DNA of 64,000 nt, from positions 3,100,001 through 3,164,000 of the forward strand of contig NZ_BJOR01000001.1 in the NCBI RefSeq assembly GCF_006540305.1. Direction: 5' to 3'. The notes under the pieces are model-generated. The model did no database searches, was not told the DNA's origin, and was given only the letters and a program-made list of their open reading frames with translations. The position numbers and the translations under genes were made by a program. This document shows, one piece after another, positions 56,742 to 64,000 of the stretch (the stretch's first letter is position 1; each line of letters begins with the position of its first letter). This DNA is from Streptomyces sp. 6-11-2 (GTDB lineage Bacteria; Actinomycetota; Actinomycetes; Streptomycetales; Streptomycetaceae).

Positions 56742-58154
56742 ATGCCGCTGCACCAAGGACACGAGAAGCCCGACGAGCGCCCCCTGTCCGTCAACCCCTT
56801 CTACGGGGAGGCGAATCCGGCCGTCGAGATGGCCGAGGCGCCGCCCAAGCACCAGCTCGCCGACACGCCCCTGCCGCCTTCGACGGCGTCCCAGCTCGTG
56901 CACGACGAGCTGATGCTGGACGGCAACTCCCGGCTGAACCTGGCCACGTTCGTCACGACCTGGATGGAGCCGCAGGCCGGTGTCCTGATGAACGAGTGCC
57001 GCGACAAGAACATGATCGACAAGGACGAGTACCCGCGCACCGCCGAACTGGAGCGGCGCTGTGTGGCGATGCTCGCCGACCTGTGGAACGCGCCGGACCC
57101 CTCGGCCGCCGTGGGCTGTTCGACGACCGGGTCGAGCGAGGCGTGCATGCTCGCCGGGATGGCGCTCAAGCGGCGCTGGACGCAGCGCAACGCCGACCGC
57201 TATCCCGGCCGGGACGCGCGCCCGAACCTCGTCATGGGCGTCAACGTCCAGGTGTGCTGGGAGAAGTTCTGCAACTTCTGGGAGGTCGAGGCCCGCCAGG
57301 TCCCGATGGACGGCGACCGCTACCACCTCGACCCGCGGGCCGCCGCCGAGCTGTGCGACGAGAACACCATCGGGGTCGTCGGCATCCTGGGCTCCACCTT
57401 CGACGGCTCCTACGAGCCGATCGCCGACCTGTGCGCGGCCCTGGACGCCCTCCAGGAACGCACGGGGCTGGACGTCCCGGTGCACGTCGACGGCGCCTCG
57501 GGCGGCATGATCGCGCCCTTCCTCGACAAGGACCTGGTCTGGGACTTCCGGCTCCCGAGGGTGGCCTCGATCAACACCTCGGGGCACAAGTACGGGCTGG
57601 TGTACCCGGGCGTCGGCTGGGCACTGTGGCGGGACCAGGAGGCGCTGCCCGAGGAGCTGGTCTTCCGGGTCAACTACCTGGGCGGTGACATGCCGACCTT
57701 CGCGCTGAACTTCTCCCGGCCCGGCGCGCAGGTGGTCGCCCAGTACTACTCGTTCCTGCGGCTGGGCCGCGAGGGCTACCGGCTGGTGCAGCAGAGCACC
57801 CGGGACGTGGCCCGCCACCTCGCCGAACGGATCGAGGCGCTCGGCGACTTCCGGCTGCTGACCCGCGGCGACCAGTTGCCGGTGTTCGCCTTCACCACGG
57901 CGCCGGAGGTGCGGGCCTTCGACGTGTTCGACGTCTCCCGGCGGCTGCGCGAGAACGGCTGGCTGGTGCCCGCGTACACCTTCCCGCCGAACCGGCAGGA
58001 CCTGTCCGTCCTGCGCGTGGTCTGCCGCAACGGGTTCTCGGCGGACCTCGCCGAGCTGTTCCTGGAGGACCTCGGGCGCCAGCTGCCCGAACTGCGCCGC
58101 CAGCCGCACCCGCTGATCCGGGACAAGAACGCGGCCACCGGCTTCCACCACTAG
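56742..58154 (+). CDS. gadB: Glutamate decarboxylase
   Basis: Converts glutamate to GABA and CO2, consuming a proton. The 470-residue PLP enzyme has VHVDGASGGMIAPF with the PLP aspartate and the Schiff-base Lys283 (NTSGHKYGLVYPG). Length and blocks match E. coli GadB. AGGAG precedes the ATG. No glutamate/GABA antiporter gene (gadC) is next to it; the neighbour is a CLC-type channel. Confidence 0.95.
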   Translation: MPLHQGHEKPDERPLSVNPFYGEANPAVEMAEAPPKHQLADTPLPPSTASQLVHDELMLDGNSRLNLATFVTTWMEPQAGVLMNECRDKNMIDKDEYPRTAELERRCVAMLADLWNAPDPSAAVGCSTTGSSEACMLAGMALKRRWTQRNADRYPGRDARPNLVMGVNVQVCWEKFCNFWEVEARQVPMDGDRYHLDPRAAAELCDENTIGVVGILGSTFDGSYEPIADLCAALDALQERTGLDVPVHVDGASGGMIAPFLDKDLVWDFRLPRVASINTSGHKYGLVYPGVGWALWRDQEALPEELVFRVNYLGGDMPTFALNFSRPGAQVVAQYYSFLRLGREGYRLVQQSTRDVARHLAERIEALGDFRLLTRGDQLPVFAFTTAPEVRAFDVFDVSRRLRENGWLVPAYTFPPNRQDLSVLRVVCRNGFSADLAELFLEDLGRQLPELRRQPHPLIRDKNAATGFHH

Positions 58155-58175
58155 GGCCTCTCGTTTGGACCCTAG
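58151..58175. terminator. Hairpin after gad carrying a dispersed repeat
   Basis: CTAGGG (58151-58156) and CCCTAG (58170-58175) flank a 13-nt loop at the gad stop. The segment 58153-58169 recurs with one change at 58852-58868 on the other side of the PadR gene. Confidence 0.5.
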
Positions 58176-58191
58176 GCCGTGCCGTACGGGA

Positions 58192-58833
58192 TCAGCGGTC
58201 GTCCCCCGGATGGCGTTCGCCCGTCGCGTACGGGTTCCGCTCGCCCTCGGCCAGGACGCCGACGAACGGCTCGCCCTCGCCGGCGAAGGTGTAGGCGCCG
58301 CGTTCCAGGCGTCCGATCAGTCCCCGGGTCCACGCGGCGTCGGAGTCGGCCGTGTGGACCCACAGGTTCATGATCTCGCCGATGTGGCCGAGCTGTTCGG
58401 GTCCGTCCTCGGGAACGTAGTGCTCGGTGACGGACGTCCGCCACTGCCCGATCCGCCGGATCCGCTCCTGGAGCAGGGCGATCGCCTCGTCCCTGGGCAG
58501 GTCCACGAGGAAGCCGATGGCCGCGGACTGGACGTCCGCCTTCTGGCCGTAGGAGACCAGGGCCTCCCGCAGCAGCCGGAAGTACTCCTCGGTGCCGGCG
58601 TCGGTGATCTCGTACTCCGTGCGGGGCGGGCCGCCGGCCGTGGACGGGGCGGTCTCGTGCGCGTGCAGCAGTCCTTGCCCGGCCATCTGCTTCAGGGCGT
58701 GGTAGATCGAGCCGGGCTTGGCGTTGGACCACTCGTGCGCGCCCCAGTACTCCAGGTCGCCGCGCACCTGGTAGCCGTGGGCCCGCCCGTGCTGGCGGAC
58801 GGCGCCCAGCACGAGGAGACGGATCGCTGACAT
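58192..58833 (-). CDS. PadR family transcriptional regulator
   Basis: A 213-residue regulator with a PadR winged helix (LLVLGAVRQHGRAHGYQVRGDLEYWG; KPGSIYHALKQMAGQGLL) and a helical C-terminal dimerisation domain. It lies between gad and an aldehyde dehydrogenase gene; PadR proteins often sense aromatic acids, so the dehydrogenase is the likelier target. TAACCT lies 7 nt before the ATG, overlapped by a GGAG. Confidence 0.92.
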   Translation of the reverse strand: MSAIRLLVLGAVRQHGRAHGYQVRGDLEYWGAHEWSNAKPGSIYHALKQMAGQGLLHAHETAPSTAGGPPRTEYEITDAGTEEYFRLLREALVSYGQKADVQSAAIGFLVDLPRDEAIALLQERIRRIGQWRTSVTEHYVPEDGPEQLGHIGEIMNLWVHTADSDAAWTRGLIGRLERGAYTFAGEGEPFVGVLAEGERNPYATGERHPGDDR

Positions 58834-58851
58834 GCGCTCCAGGTTAGAGCC

Positions 58852-58918
58852 AGGGCCTCTCGTTCGGATCAAGCCGGGCTCGCGGGCCCTGGCACCGCTC
58901 CCGGAGCCGGCCTGATCC
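58852..58918 (-). terminator. Aldehyde dehydrogenase terminator joined to a dispersed repeat
   Basis: GGATCAAGCCGGGCTC (from 58866) and its near-complement GAGCCGGCCTGATCC (to 58918) form a hairpin 13 bp after the dehydrogenase stop. The first part overlaps the 17-bp repeat 58852-58868 shared with the gad end. Confidence 0.6.
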
Positions 58919-58930
58919 AGTCGGAAGACC

Positions 58931-60391
58931 CTAGAACGGGAACCCGCTCCGGCCGTGCTGTACCGAGATCCACTTCAGCGTGGTGAAGGCGTCCAGGGTC
59001 GTCTCGCCGTTCAGCCGGCCGATGCCGGAGTGCTTCTCGCCGCCGAAGGGGACGAGCGGCTCGTCGTGGACGGTGCCGTCGTTCACGTGGAACATGCCGG
59101 TGTCGATCCGCTTGGCGAAGGCCACACCCCGCTCGATGTCCGCCGTGTGGACGGCGCCGCTGAGGCCGTACGGGGTGTCGTTGACGATCCGGACCGCCTC
59201 CTCCTCGCCGTCGAACGGGATGACGAAGGCGACCGGGCCGAAGACCTCCTGGCGGAGCAGGGAGGAGTCGGCGGGCAGGTCCGTCAGGACCGACGGCTCG
59301 ACGAGGTTGTCGGTGGTGGTGCCGCGCAGCAGGGCCGTGGCCCCCTCGGCGATCGCCTGCTCGACGGCGCCCGACACCGCGTTCGCCTGGGTGGAGTTGA
59401 TCACCGGGCCGATGACCGTCTCCGGGTCGCGCGGGTCGCCGACCTTCAGCGACCTCACCTTGGCGACGAACTTCGCGGTGAACTCCTCGGCGACCGAGCG
59501 GTCCACCATGATCCGGTTCGCGGCCATGCAGACCTGGCCCTGGTGGACGTACCGGCTGAAGACGGCCGCGTCGACCGCGTAGTCGAGATCGGCGTCGTCC
59601 AGGACCACGACCGCGCTGTTGCCGCCGAGTTCCAGGACCGAGCGCTTGAAGTGGGAGGCGCAGACGGTGGCGACGTGCCGCCCGACCTTGTCGGAGCCGG
59701 TGAAGGAGATGACCTTGGCGACGGGGTGCTCGATGAATGCGTCGCCGATCTCGGCGATGTCGGTGATGACGACGTTGAGCAGACCGCCCGGCAGACCCGC
59801 GTCCTCGAAGATCTTCGCGACCAGGGAGCCGCCGGTGACCGGGGTGTTCTGGTGCGGCTTGAGCACCACGCCGTTGCCGAGGGCGAGCGCCGGGGCGACC
59901 GACTTCAGGGACAGCAGGAAGGGGAAGTTGAAGGGGCTGATGACGCCCACGACACCGACCGGCACCCGGTAGACCCGGTTCTCCTTGCCGTCGACCGGGG
60001 ACGGCAGGATCTTGCCCTCGGGGCGCAGCGCCAGGTGGATCGACTCGCGCAGGAACTCCTTGGCGAGGTGCAGTTCGAAAGCGGCCTTCAGACGGGTGCC
60101 GCCGAGCTCGGCGATGATCACGTCGGTGATCTCCGGCTCCCGCTCCTCGACCAGCCGCAGCGCCTTCTCGAAGACGGCCCGGCGGGCGTAGGCGTTGGTC
60201 GCGGCCCACTCCTTCTGGGCGCGGGCGGCCGCGCGGTAGGCCTGATCCACCTCGTCGACCGTGGCTATGGTGATCGAGGCCAGCTTCTCCCCGTCGTACG
60301 GGTCGAAGTCGATGATGTCCCAGGAGCCGGTCCCGGGGCGCCACTCGCCGTCGATGTACTGCTGGGCCAGGTCGGTGAAGTAGGACGACAT
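58931..60391 (-). CDS. Aldehyde dehydrogenase, benzaldehyde/vanillin dehydrogenase-like
   Basis: The 486-residue enzyme oxidises an aldehyde to the acid with NAD(P). It has PFNFPF (153-158), FTGSDKVGRH (230-239), Glu254 in LELGGNS and catalytic Cys288 in GQVCMAANR. The overall pattern (YIDGEWRPG, HVNDGTVHDEPLVPFGG) resembles aromatic aldehyde dehydrogenases, an inference only. It is upstream of the PadR gene in the same direction. Confidence 0.93.
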   Translation of the reverse strand: MSSYFTDLAQQYIDGEWRPGTGSWDIIDFDPYDGEKLASITIATVDEVDQAYRAAARAQKEWAATNAYARRAVFEKALRLVEEREPEITDVIIAELGGTRLKAAFELHLAKEFLRESIHLALRPEGKILPSPVDGKENRVYRVPVGVVGVISPFNFPFLLSLKSVAPALALGNGVVLKPHQNTPVTGGSLVAKIFEDAGLPGGLLNVVITDIAEIGDAFIEHPVAKVISFTGSDKVGRHVATVCASHFKRSVLELGGNSAVVVLDDADLDYAVDAAVFSRYVHQGQVCMAANRIMVDRSVAEEFTAKFVAKVRSLKVGDPRDPETVIGPVINSTQANAVSGAVEQAIAEGATALLRGTTTDNLVEPSVLTDLPADSSLLRQEVFGPVAFVIPFDGEEEAVRIVNDTPYGLSGAVHTADIERGVAFAKRIDTGMFHVNDGTVHDEPLVPFGGEKHSGIGRLNGETTLDAFTTLKWISVQHGRSGFPF

Positions 60392-60539
60392 GTGCTCCCT
60401 CGATCCCCTGCTGTCGAGATGGTCGAAGCAGTCGGAGCCCGATCAACCCCCGATCACTTCTTCACGGTCTGATCACACGTCATCGTACTTGCGCGCGAAC
60501 CGAGTTGGGGGTCCCCTACACGTTTCCGAGGGGTTTTCC

Positions 60540-61400
60540 CTAAGTGAGCTGGAGCAGCCCGCGCAGCAGGTCGCGGCTCTCGTCCGGACCGGGTCCGTCG
60601 TGCTGGATTTCCTCCAGCGTCCTCTCGTACTGGGCGACGTCCTCGGGCTTGTCCAGGTAGAGGGCGCTGGTGAGCTGCTCCAGGTAGACCACGTCCGACA
60701 GGTCGGACTCGGGGAAGCTGAGGATGGTGAAGGCGCCGGACTCACCGGCGTGCCCGCCGAAGCTGAACGGCATGACCTGAAGCCGTACGTTGGGGCGCTC
60801 GGAGATCTCGATCAGGTGCTGCAACTGCCCGCGCATCACGTCGCGGTCTCCGTAGGGGCGACGCAGGGCGGCCTCGTCGAGGACGATGCGGAGGTCGGGA
60901 GCGTTCTCCGAGACGAGGTGCTTCTGCCGCTCCATGCGCAGCGCCACCCGCCGTTCCACGTCCGCCTCGCTCGCGCCCTGCATACCGCGCCGGACCACCG
61001 CCCGCGCGTACGCCTCGGTCTGCAGCAGCCCGTGCACGAACTGCACCTCGTAGACGCGGATCAGCGACGCCGCGCCCTCCAGTCCCACGTAGGTGGGGAA
61101 CCAGCTGGGCAGGACGTCGGAGTAACTGTGCCACCAGCCCGCGACGTTGGCCTCCTTGGCGAGGGAGAGCAGCGAGATGCGCTCGGTCTCGTCCGTGATG
61201 CCGTACAGCGTCAACAGGTCTTCCACGTCTCGGGTCTTGAAGCTCACCCGGCCCAACTCCATCCGGCTGATCTTCGATTCCGAAGCGCGGATCGAGTACC
61301 CGGCCGCCTCGCGCGTGATCCCCCGCGCTTCGCGCAGTCGCCTGAGTTGCGAGCCGAGCAGCATGCGCCGCACCACCGATCCGGGCTCTCCCGCGCTCAC
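60540..61400 (-). CDS. XRE-type HTH regulator with DUF5753 domain (WhiJ/AbaA-like)
   Basis: The 286-residue protein has an N-terminal helix-turn-helix (LGSQLRRLREARGITREAAGYSIRAS, about 15-45) and the C-terminal DUF5753 domain (WWHSYSDVLPSWFPTYVGLE; FVHGLLQTEAYARAVV). Such regulators occur many times in Streptomyces next to DUF397 and RsbW-like genes, and WhiJ controls development. GTG at 61400 has GGGGAGG 8 nt upstream; a TTG six codons earlier is less likely. It is the candidate binder of the paired motifs at 61597 and 62646. Confidence 0.9.
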   Translation of the reverse strand: MSAGEPGSVVRRMLLGSQLRRLREARGITREAAGYSIRASESKISRMELGRVSFKTRDVEDLLTLYGITDETERISLLSLAKEANVAGWWHSYSDVLPSWFPTYVGLEGAASLIRVYEVQFVHGLLQTEAYARAVVRRGMQGASEADVERRVALRMERQKHLVSENAPDLRIVLDEAALRRPYGDRDVMRGQLQHLIEISERPNVRLQVMPFSFGGHAGESGAFTILSFPESDLSDVVYLEQLTSALYLDKPEDVAQYERTLEEIQHDGPGPDESRDLLRGLLQLT

Positions 61401-61596
61401 GTTCGCCAGCCTCCCCAACCGTCTTCAAGGCCCGCAGTCTGCCACTAATTCACTCCGAGCTGTACTCGCGTGATTACGGAAACGGAAAGAGATCAGGGAA
61501 TCCGCACGGCGGCAGCCGGGCAGGAGTCCGGCGGATGACAAGAAGATGGCGGAAAAAATGGCCAGTAAGCGGTACGGGGAGGTCCAATTCGGTCAC

Positions 61597-61624
61597 GTGC
61601 ACGTGCATCTGCCCTTGCATCTGC
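61597..61624 (+). promoter_or_regulatory. Two-part operator-like motif upstream of the ATPase gene
   Basis: GTGCACGTGCATCTGC (61597-61612), 4 nt, then GCATCTGC (61617-61624). It ends 73 nt before the ATPase start. The same 24 conserved bases with the same spacing occur in the opposite orientation before the DUF397 gene. GCATCTGC is a direct repeat with a 12-bp step. Confidence 0.65.
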
Positions 61625-61697
61625 TGTACGCATCCGAAACCATGGTCGTGCGCCACCGCTGCATCGCAACGACCGCGGATTACCGGGAGTGCCTCGC

Positions 61698-62204
61698 ATG
61701 GGGACGAATGGATCGACCATGCTCGAGCCGTTACGGCAGGGCCTTCCCCCGCTGGATCCCGCGGCCGTGTCGAGCGCCGCCTCCTGCGCGCTGCCCGCCC
61801 GCTACGAAGCGGTGCGTGAGGCAAGACAGTTCACCCGCACGACGCTCGACCGGTGGGAGCTGGGCGACCGGTTCGAGGACGTCTGCCTGGTGGTCTCCGA
61901 GCTGGTCACCAACGCCCTGCGGCACGGCCTGCCGGTGCCCCCGGCGTCGCCGGCGCACTCGTGCGACCACGACTCGCCCGTGCGGCTGCACCTGCTGCGA
62001 TGGACCGGGCGGCTGGTGTGCGCGGTGCGCGACCCCAGCCGGGAGAGCCCGGTCGCCCGCGAGACGGACGACTTCTCGGCGGAGTCGGGCCGCGGCCTCT
62101 TCCTCGTCGACTCGTTCAGCGACAGCTGGGGCTGGCACCCGCTGACCGGCACCCTGGACGGCAAGGTGGTCTGGGCGCTCTTCCGGTTTCCACCCGCCGA
62201 ATGA
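61698..62204 (+). CDS. RsbW-like ATP-binding (anti-sigma type) protein
   Basis: The 168-residue protein is a single HATPase_c domain: N box VVSELVTNALRHG (near 65-77), G1 region AVRDPS and G2 region GRGLFLVDSF. Streptomyces has dozens of such proteins, related to the anti-sigma factor RsbW, but few have known partners. It has no sigma factor or antagonist gene beside it. ATG 61698 has GGGAG 8 nt upstream. It is the middle gene of a WhiJ/AbaA-like trio and carries the shared motif upstream. Confidence 0.87.
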   Translation: MGTNGSTMLEPLRQGLPPLDPAAVSSAASCALPARYEAVREARQFTRTTLDRWELGDRFEDVCLVVSELVTNALRHGLPVPPASPAHSCDHDSPVRLHLLRWTGRLVCAVRDPSRESPVARETDDFSAESGRGLFLVDSFSDSWGWHPLTGTLDGKVVWALFRFPPAE

Positions 62205-62297
62205 CGAACCGGGCCTTCTTCGACGCCGCGGTTCTACGCGCGTCACCGCGTGTCGCGCGGCGATCGCCCCGAGTCGCTCACCCGCTTCGAGGGCACG

Positions 62298-62564
62298 TCA
62301 GCCCGCTATCAGGTGGTCGAACTCCCCGTCCTTGACGCCCAGCAGCATCGCCTCGATCTCCGCACGCGTGTAGACGAGCGCGGGACCTTCGGGGAAGCGG
62401 GAGTTGCGCACCGCCACGTCCCCGCCCGGCAGTCGCGCGAACTCCACGCAGGAGCCCTGCGAGTTGCTGTGCCGGCTCTTCTGCCAGGCCACCCCGCGCA
62501 GCCGTGCGGCCGCCATGCCGTTGTACACGTCGCCCCCGTACCCGCCCTCAGCGTCGTGGTCCAC
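62298..62564 (-). CDS. DUF397 domain protein
   Basis: A small 88-residue protein with the DUF397 core (WQKSRHSNSQGSCVEFARLPGGDVAVRNSRFPEGPALVYTRAE in outline), the usual partner of DUF5753-HTH regulators in Streptomyces and probably their antagonist or modifier. GGGGAG precedes the GTG. The shared 28-bp motif lies 81 bp upstream. Confidence 0.9.
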   Translation of the reverse strand: MDHDAEGGYGGDVYNGMAAARLRGVAWQKSRHSNSQGSCVEFARLPGGDVAVRNSRFPEGPALVYTRAEIEAMLLGVKDGEFDHLIAG

Positions 62565-62645
62565 AGGTCGCTCCCCGGTGGTGCACTGGCTGGTGTGGCC
62601 ATTGATGCATCGGTCAACTGATCGGGATCATAGCCCTGTTCACAT

Positions 62646-62673
62646 GCAGATGCGCGCGCAGATGCACGTGCAC
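62646..62673 (-). promoter_or_regulatory. Two-part operator-like motif upstream of the DUF397 gene
   Basis: On the minus strand GTGCACGTGCATCTGC (62673-62658), 4 nt, then GCATCTGC (62653-62646), identical to the motif before the ATPase gene outside the spacer and pointing at its gene in the same way. Confidence 0.65.
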
Positions 62674-62690
62674 GGGGAGTGGTTCAGCGG

Positions 62691-63176
62691 TTACAGTCCT
62701 GGCGTCCGCCTCACCCGAGCCGGTCGAGCGTCTGCCCCCAGAACGCGCAGGACATGCGAACGCCAGCCCCCGTCCATGATCTTCCGCGCCATCATCTGTG
62801 CCGGGTCGTCCGGATCGAATCCGTCGTGCACTAGGAAGAGACGCGTTCCGCGGCCTTCCTGTTCCAACGTCCAGGTGAGCGTCCAGTCCGCGGGATTGGC
62901 CGGATCGGCGTCCCTCCAGCGGACGCACAGCATCCGCTCGGCGTCGTAGGCGAGAACCTCCACGTCGACGACGCCGGAGAACTTGGAGTGGGGCCGCGGG
63001 ACGGAGGTCATCCGGTAGCGGTGGCCGACCCGGAGGCGGAAGTCCGCGGCACCCGGCATCTGCCACTGCGCGAGCAGCGAGGGCTCGGTGAGGGCCCGCC
63101 AGACCTTGGCCGGGGGGTGCGGATAGAACTGGTCGACGCGGATCGTGGTGAGGTCGTCGTCGGGGTCGGTACTCAT
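62691..63176 (-). CDS. SRPBCC (AHSA1-type) protein
   Basis: A 161-residue hydrophobic-pocket protein of the START/AHSA1 group (VDQFYPHPPAKVWRALTEPSLLAQWQMPG; CVRWRD; TLEQEGRGTRLFLVHDGF). Such proteins are often co-transcribed with an ArsR regulator, as here (68 bp downstream of it), but their ligands are unknown. Confidence 0.88.
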   Translation of the reverse strand: MSTDPDDDLTTIRVDQFYPHPPAKVWRALTEPSLLAQWQMPGAADFRLRVGHRYRMTSVPRPHSKFSGVVDVEVLAYDAERMLCVRWRDADPANPADWTLTWTLEQEGRGTRLFLVHDGFDPDDPAQMMARKIMDGGWRSHVLRVLGADARPARVRRTPGL

Positions 63177-63244
63177 GTGCGGTCGTGCCCGTGTGGTCGT
63201 CGTGGGGGTCGGTGCCCCGGTGCGGTCACCGCAAGGATCGGGGC

Positions 63245-63592
63245 TCAGCTGCGGTCGTCGTCGGGCATACGGTCCAGCAGCGCGCCGAGTTCCTTCATCC
63301 GGCCGCGCCAGAACCGCTCGTACGGGTGGAGCCAGTCCTGCACCTCGGCCAGCGGGGCCGCCTCCAGGCGGTAGATGCGCTGCCGGCCGGAGCGCTGCTC
63401 GGAGACGAGACCGGCCTCCCGGAGCACCTTGAGATGTTCCGAGAGGCTGGGGCGGCGCATGGCGAAGCGGTCGGCCAGGTCCTGGACGGGCTGGGGCCCC
63501 TCCTCGCGCAGCAGCCGCAGCACCTCGCGGCGGGTGGCGTTGGCGAGCGCGGCGAAGACGCGGTCCTCCGCGGCGGTACCCGTCCCCTTCAT
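63245..63592 (-). CDS. ArsR family transcriptional regulator
   Basis: A 115-residue winged-helix repressor (VFAALANATRREVLRLLREEGP; RPSLSEHLKVLREAGLV) without a metal-binding cysteine motif, the SdpR-like subtype found before AHSA1-type genes. It lies between a VOC gene and the SRPBCC gene, all on the minus strand, and likely controls this small operon. Confidence 0.92.
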   Translation of the reverse strand: MKGTGTAAEDRVFAALANATRREVLRLLREEGPQPVQDLADRFAMRRPSLSEHLKVLREAGLVSEQRSGRQRIYRLEAAPLAEVQDWLHPYERFWRGRMKELGALLDRMPDDDRS

Positions 63593-63620
63593 ACGGAGCT
63601 CGTCCCGTTCATGGCGGCGG

Positions 63621-63995
63621 TCAGAAACCTTCCTTCTCGGTCAGCAGCATCAGACCGTTGCCGTCGGGGTCCGTGAAGGAGGCCATGCGGCCCCAGGGCA
63701 GCTCGTCCGGGCCCTGCACGGAGACCCCCGCCTGCGCGAGCCGCGCGCAGGCGGCGTCGACATCGGTCGTGACCAACATGATCCCCCGTGCCGATCCGGG
63801 CTCGAAACCCCCCATCCCCGGCCCGGAGAGCGTGAAGACCGTCTGCGCGCCGACGGGCGCCACCTGGAGCCAGCGTCCCTGGGGCATGTCCCGGTCGGCG
63901 ACGGTCTCGAAACCGAGGACGTCCGTGTAGAAGCGCAGCGCGCGGTCCTGGTCGCCGACGGGGAGGGTGACGAAGGAGGCGTGAGTGATGTTCAT
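63621..63995 (-). CDS. VOC (glyoxalase/bleomycin resistance-like) protein
   Basis: A 124-residue single VOC module pair (SFVTLPVGDQDRALRFYTDVLGF; VTTDVDAACARLAQAGV; FTDPDGNGLMLL). The final FTDPDGN is the usual metal-site block. Substrate unknown; first visible gene of the VOC-ArsR-SRPBCC run, whose upstream part may continue past the window end. Confidence 0.88.
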   Translation of the reverse strand: MNITHASFVTLPVGDQDRALRFYTDVLGFETVADRDMPQGRWLQVAPVGAQTVFTLSGPGMGGFEPGSARGIMLVTTDVDAACARLAQAGVSVQGPDELPWGRMASFTDPDGNGLMLLTEKEGF

Positions 63996-64000
63996 GCGAA

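Noticed and set aside
55479..58151. 890-codon minus-strand frame over the CLC-type and gad genes
   Set aside because: Shadow of two well-supported plus-strand genes.
61546..62145. Frame whose start gives HVHVHLPLHL, echoed by VHVHLRAHLHV at the second motif copy
   Set aside because: The peptide likeness is a by-product of the shared DNA motif; both frames then run through other genes in wrong frames.

Overview
The window looks like a chromosomal core segment of a Streptomyces species. GC content is very high (about 70% or more by eye), third positions are strongly GC, and GTG or TTG starts are common. Many genes have a TANNNT hexamer 6-7 nt before the start codon, which implies leaderless mRNAs. 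Gene order from memory follows the S. coelicolor region from radA/disA through sigE-cseABC, clpC, lsr2, the NAD/CoA genes, the folate genes and ftsH to tipA. I see no phage, insertion sequence, CRISPR array, tRNA or rRNA.

Layout. 1-4.1 kb: DNA maintenance (end of radA, the c-di-AMP cyclase disA, a surface-type protein, mutY). 4.5-7.9 kb: the sigE-cseA-cseB-cseC cell-envelope stress operon. 8.2-11.2 kb: a drug-efflux MFS gene divergent from its TetR regulator, then a secreted M23 peptidase. 11.6-18.0 kb: clpC, an SCO3374-family gene ending inside lsr2, an ArgA-like acetyltransferase, a BlaI-type regulator and two hypothetical genes. 18.1-23.6 kb: a cofactor operon on the minus strand (DUF2520 protein, panC, nadB, nadC, coaX). 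23.8-29.5 kb: threonine aldolase-like enzyme, a DUF5937/ArsR regulator, a TmrB-like ATPase and a NarL-type two-component pair.

29.6-38.6 kb is membrane and respiration related: a MidA-type methyltransferase gene overlapping the 3' end of an orphan nuoD, two PH-domain membrane proteins, a coiled-coil protein, a membrane esterase, and an MprF-like lysyl-phosphatidylglycerol synthase with a good sigma-E-type promoter. 38.7-46.8 kb: folate synthesis (folP, folB, folK, folE), ftsH, hpt, tilS. 47.0-54.4 kb: metalloprotease, dacB, ppa, a ThrE-type exporter, DedA and YbjQ proteins. 54.5-60.4 kb: tipA, a CLC-type channel next to glutamate decarboxylase, a PadR regulator and an aldehyde dehydrogenase. 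60.5-64.0 kb: a WhiJ/AbaA-like trio (HTH-DUF5753 regulator, RsbW-like ATPase, DUF397 protein), then VOC, ArsR and SRPBCC genes.

The main new observation is a 28-bp two-part motif, identical outside a 4-bp spacer, placed 73-81 nt before both the ATPase and the DUF397 gene of the trio and in the same orientation relative to each. Other points are sigma-R-type promoters with identical 18-nt spacing before clpC and ftsH, a sigma-E-type promoter before the MprF-like gene in the same window as sigE, and decayed GC-rich direct repeats in two long intergenic stretches.
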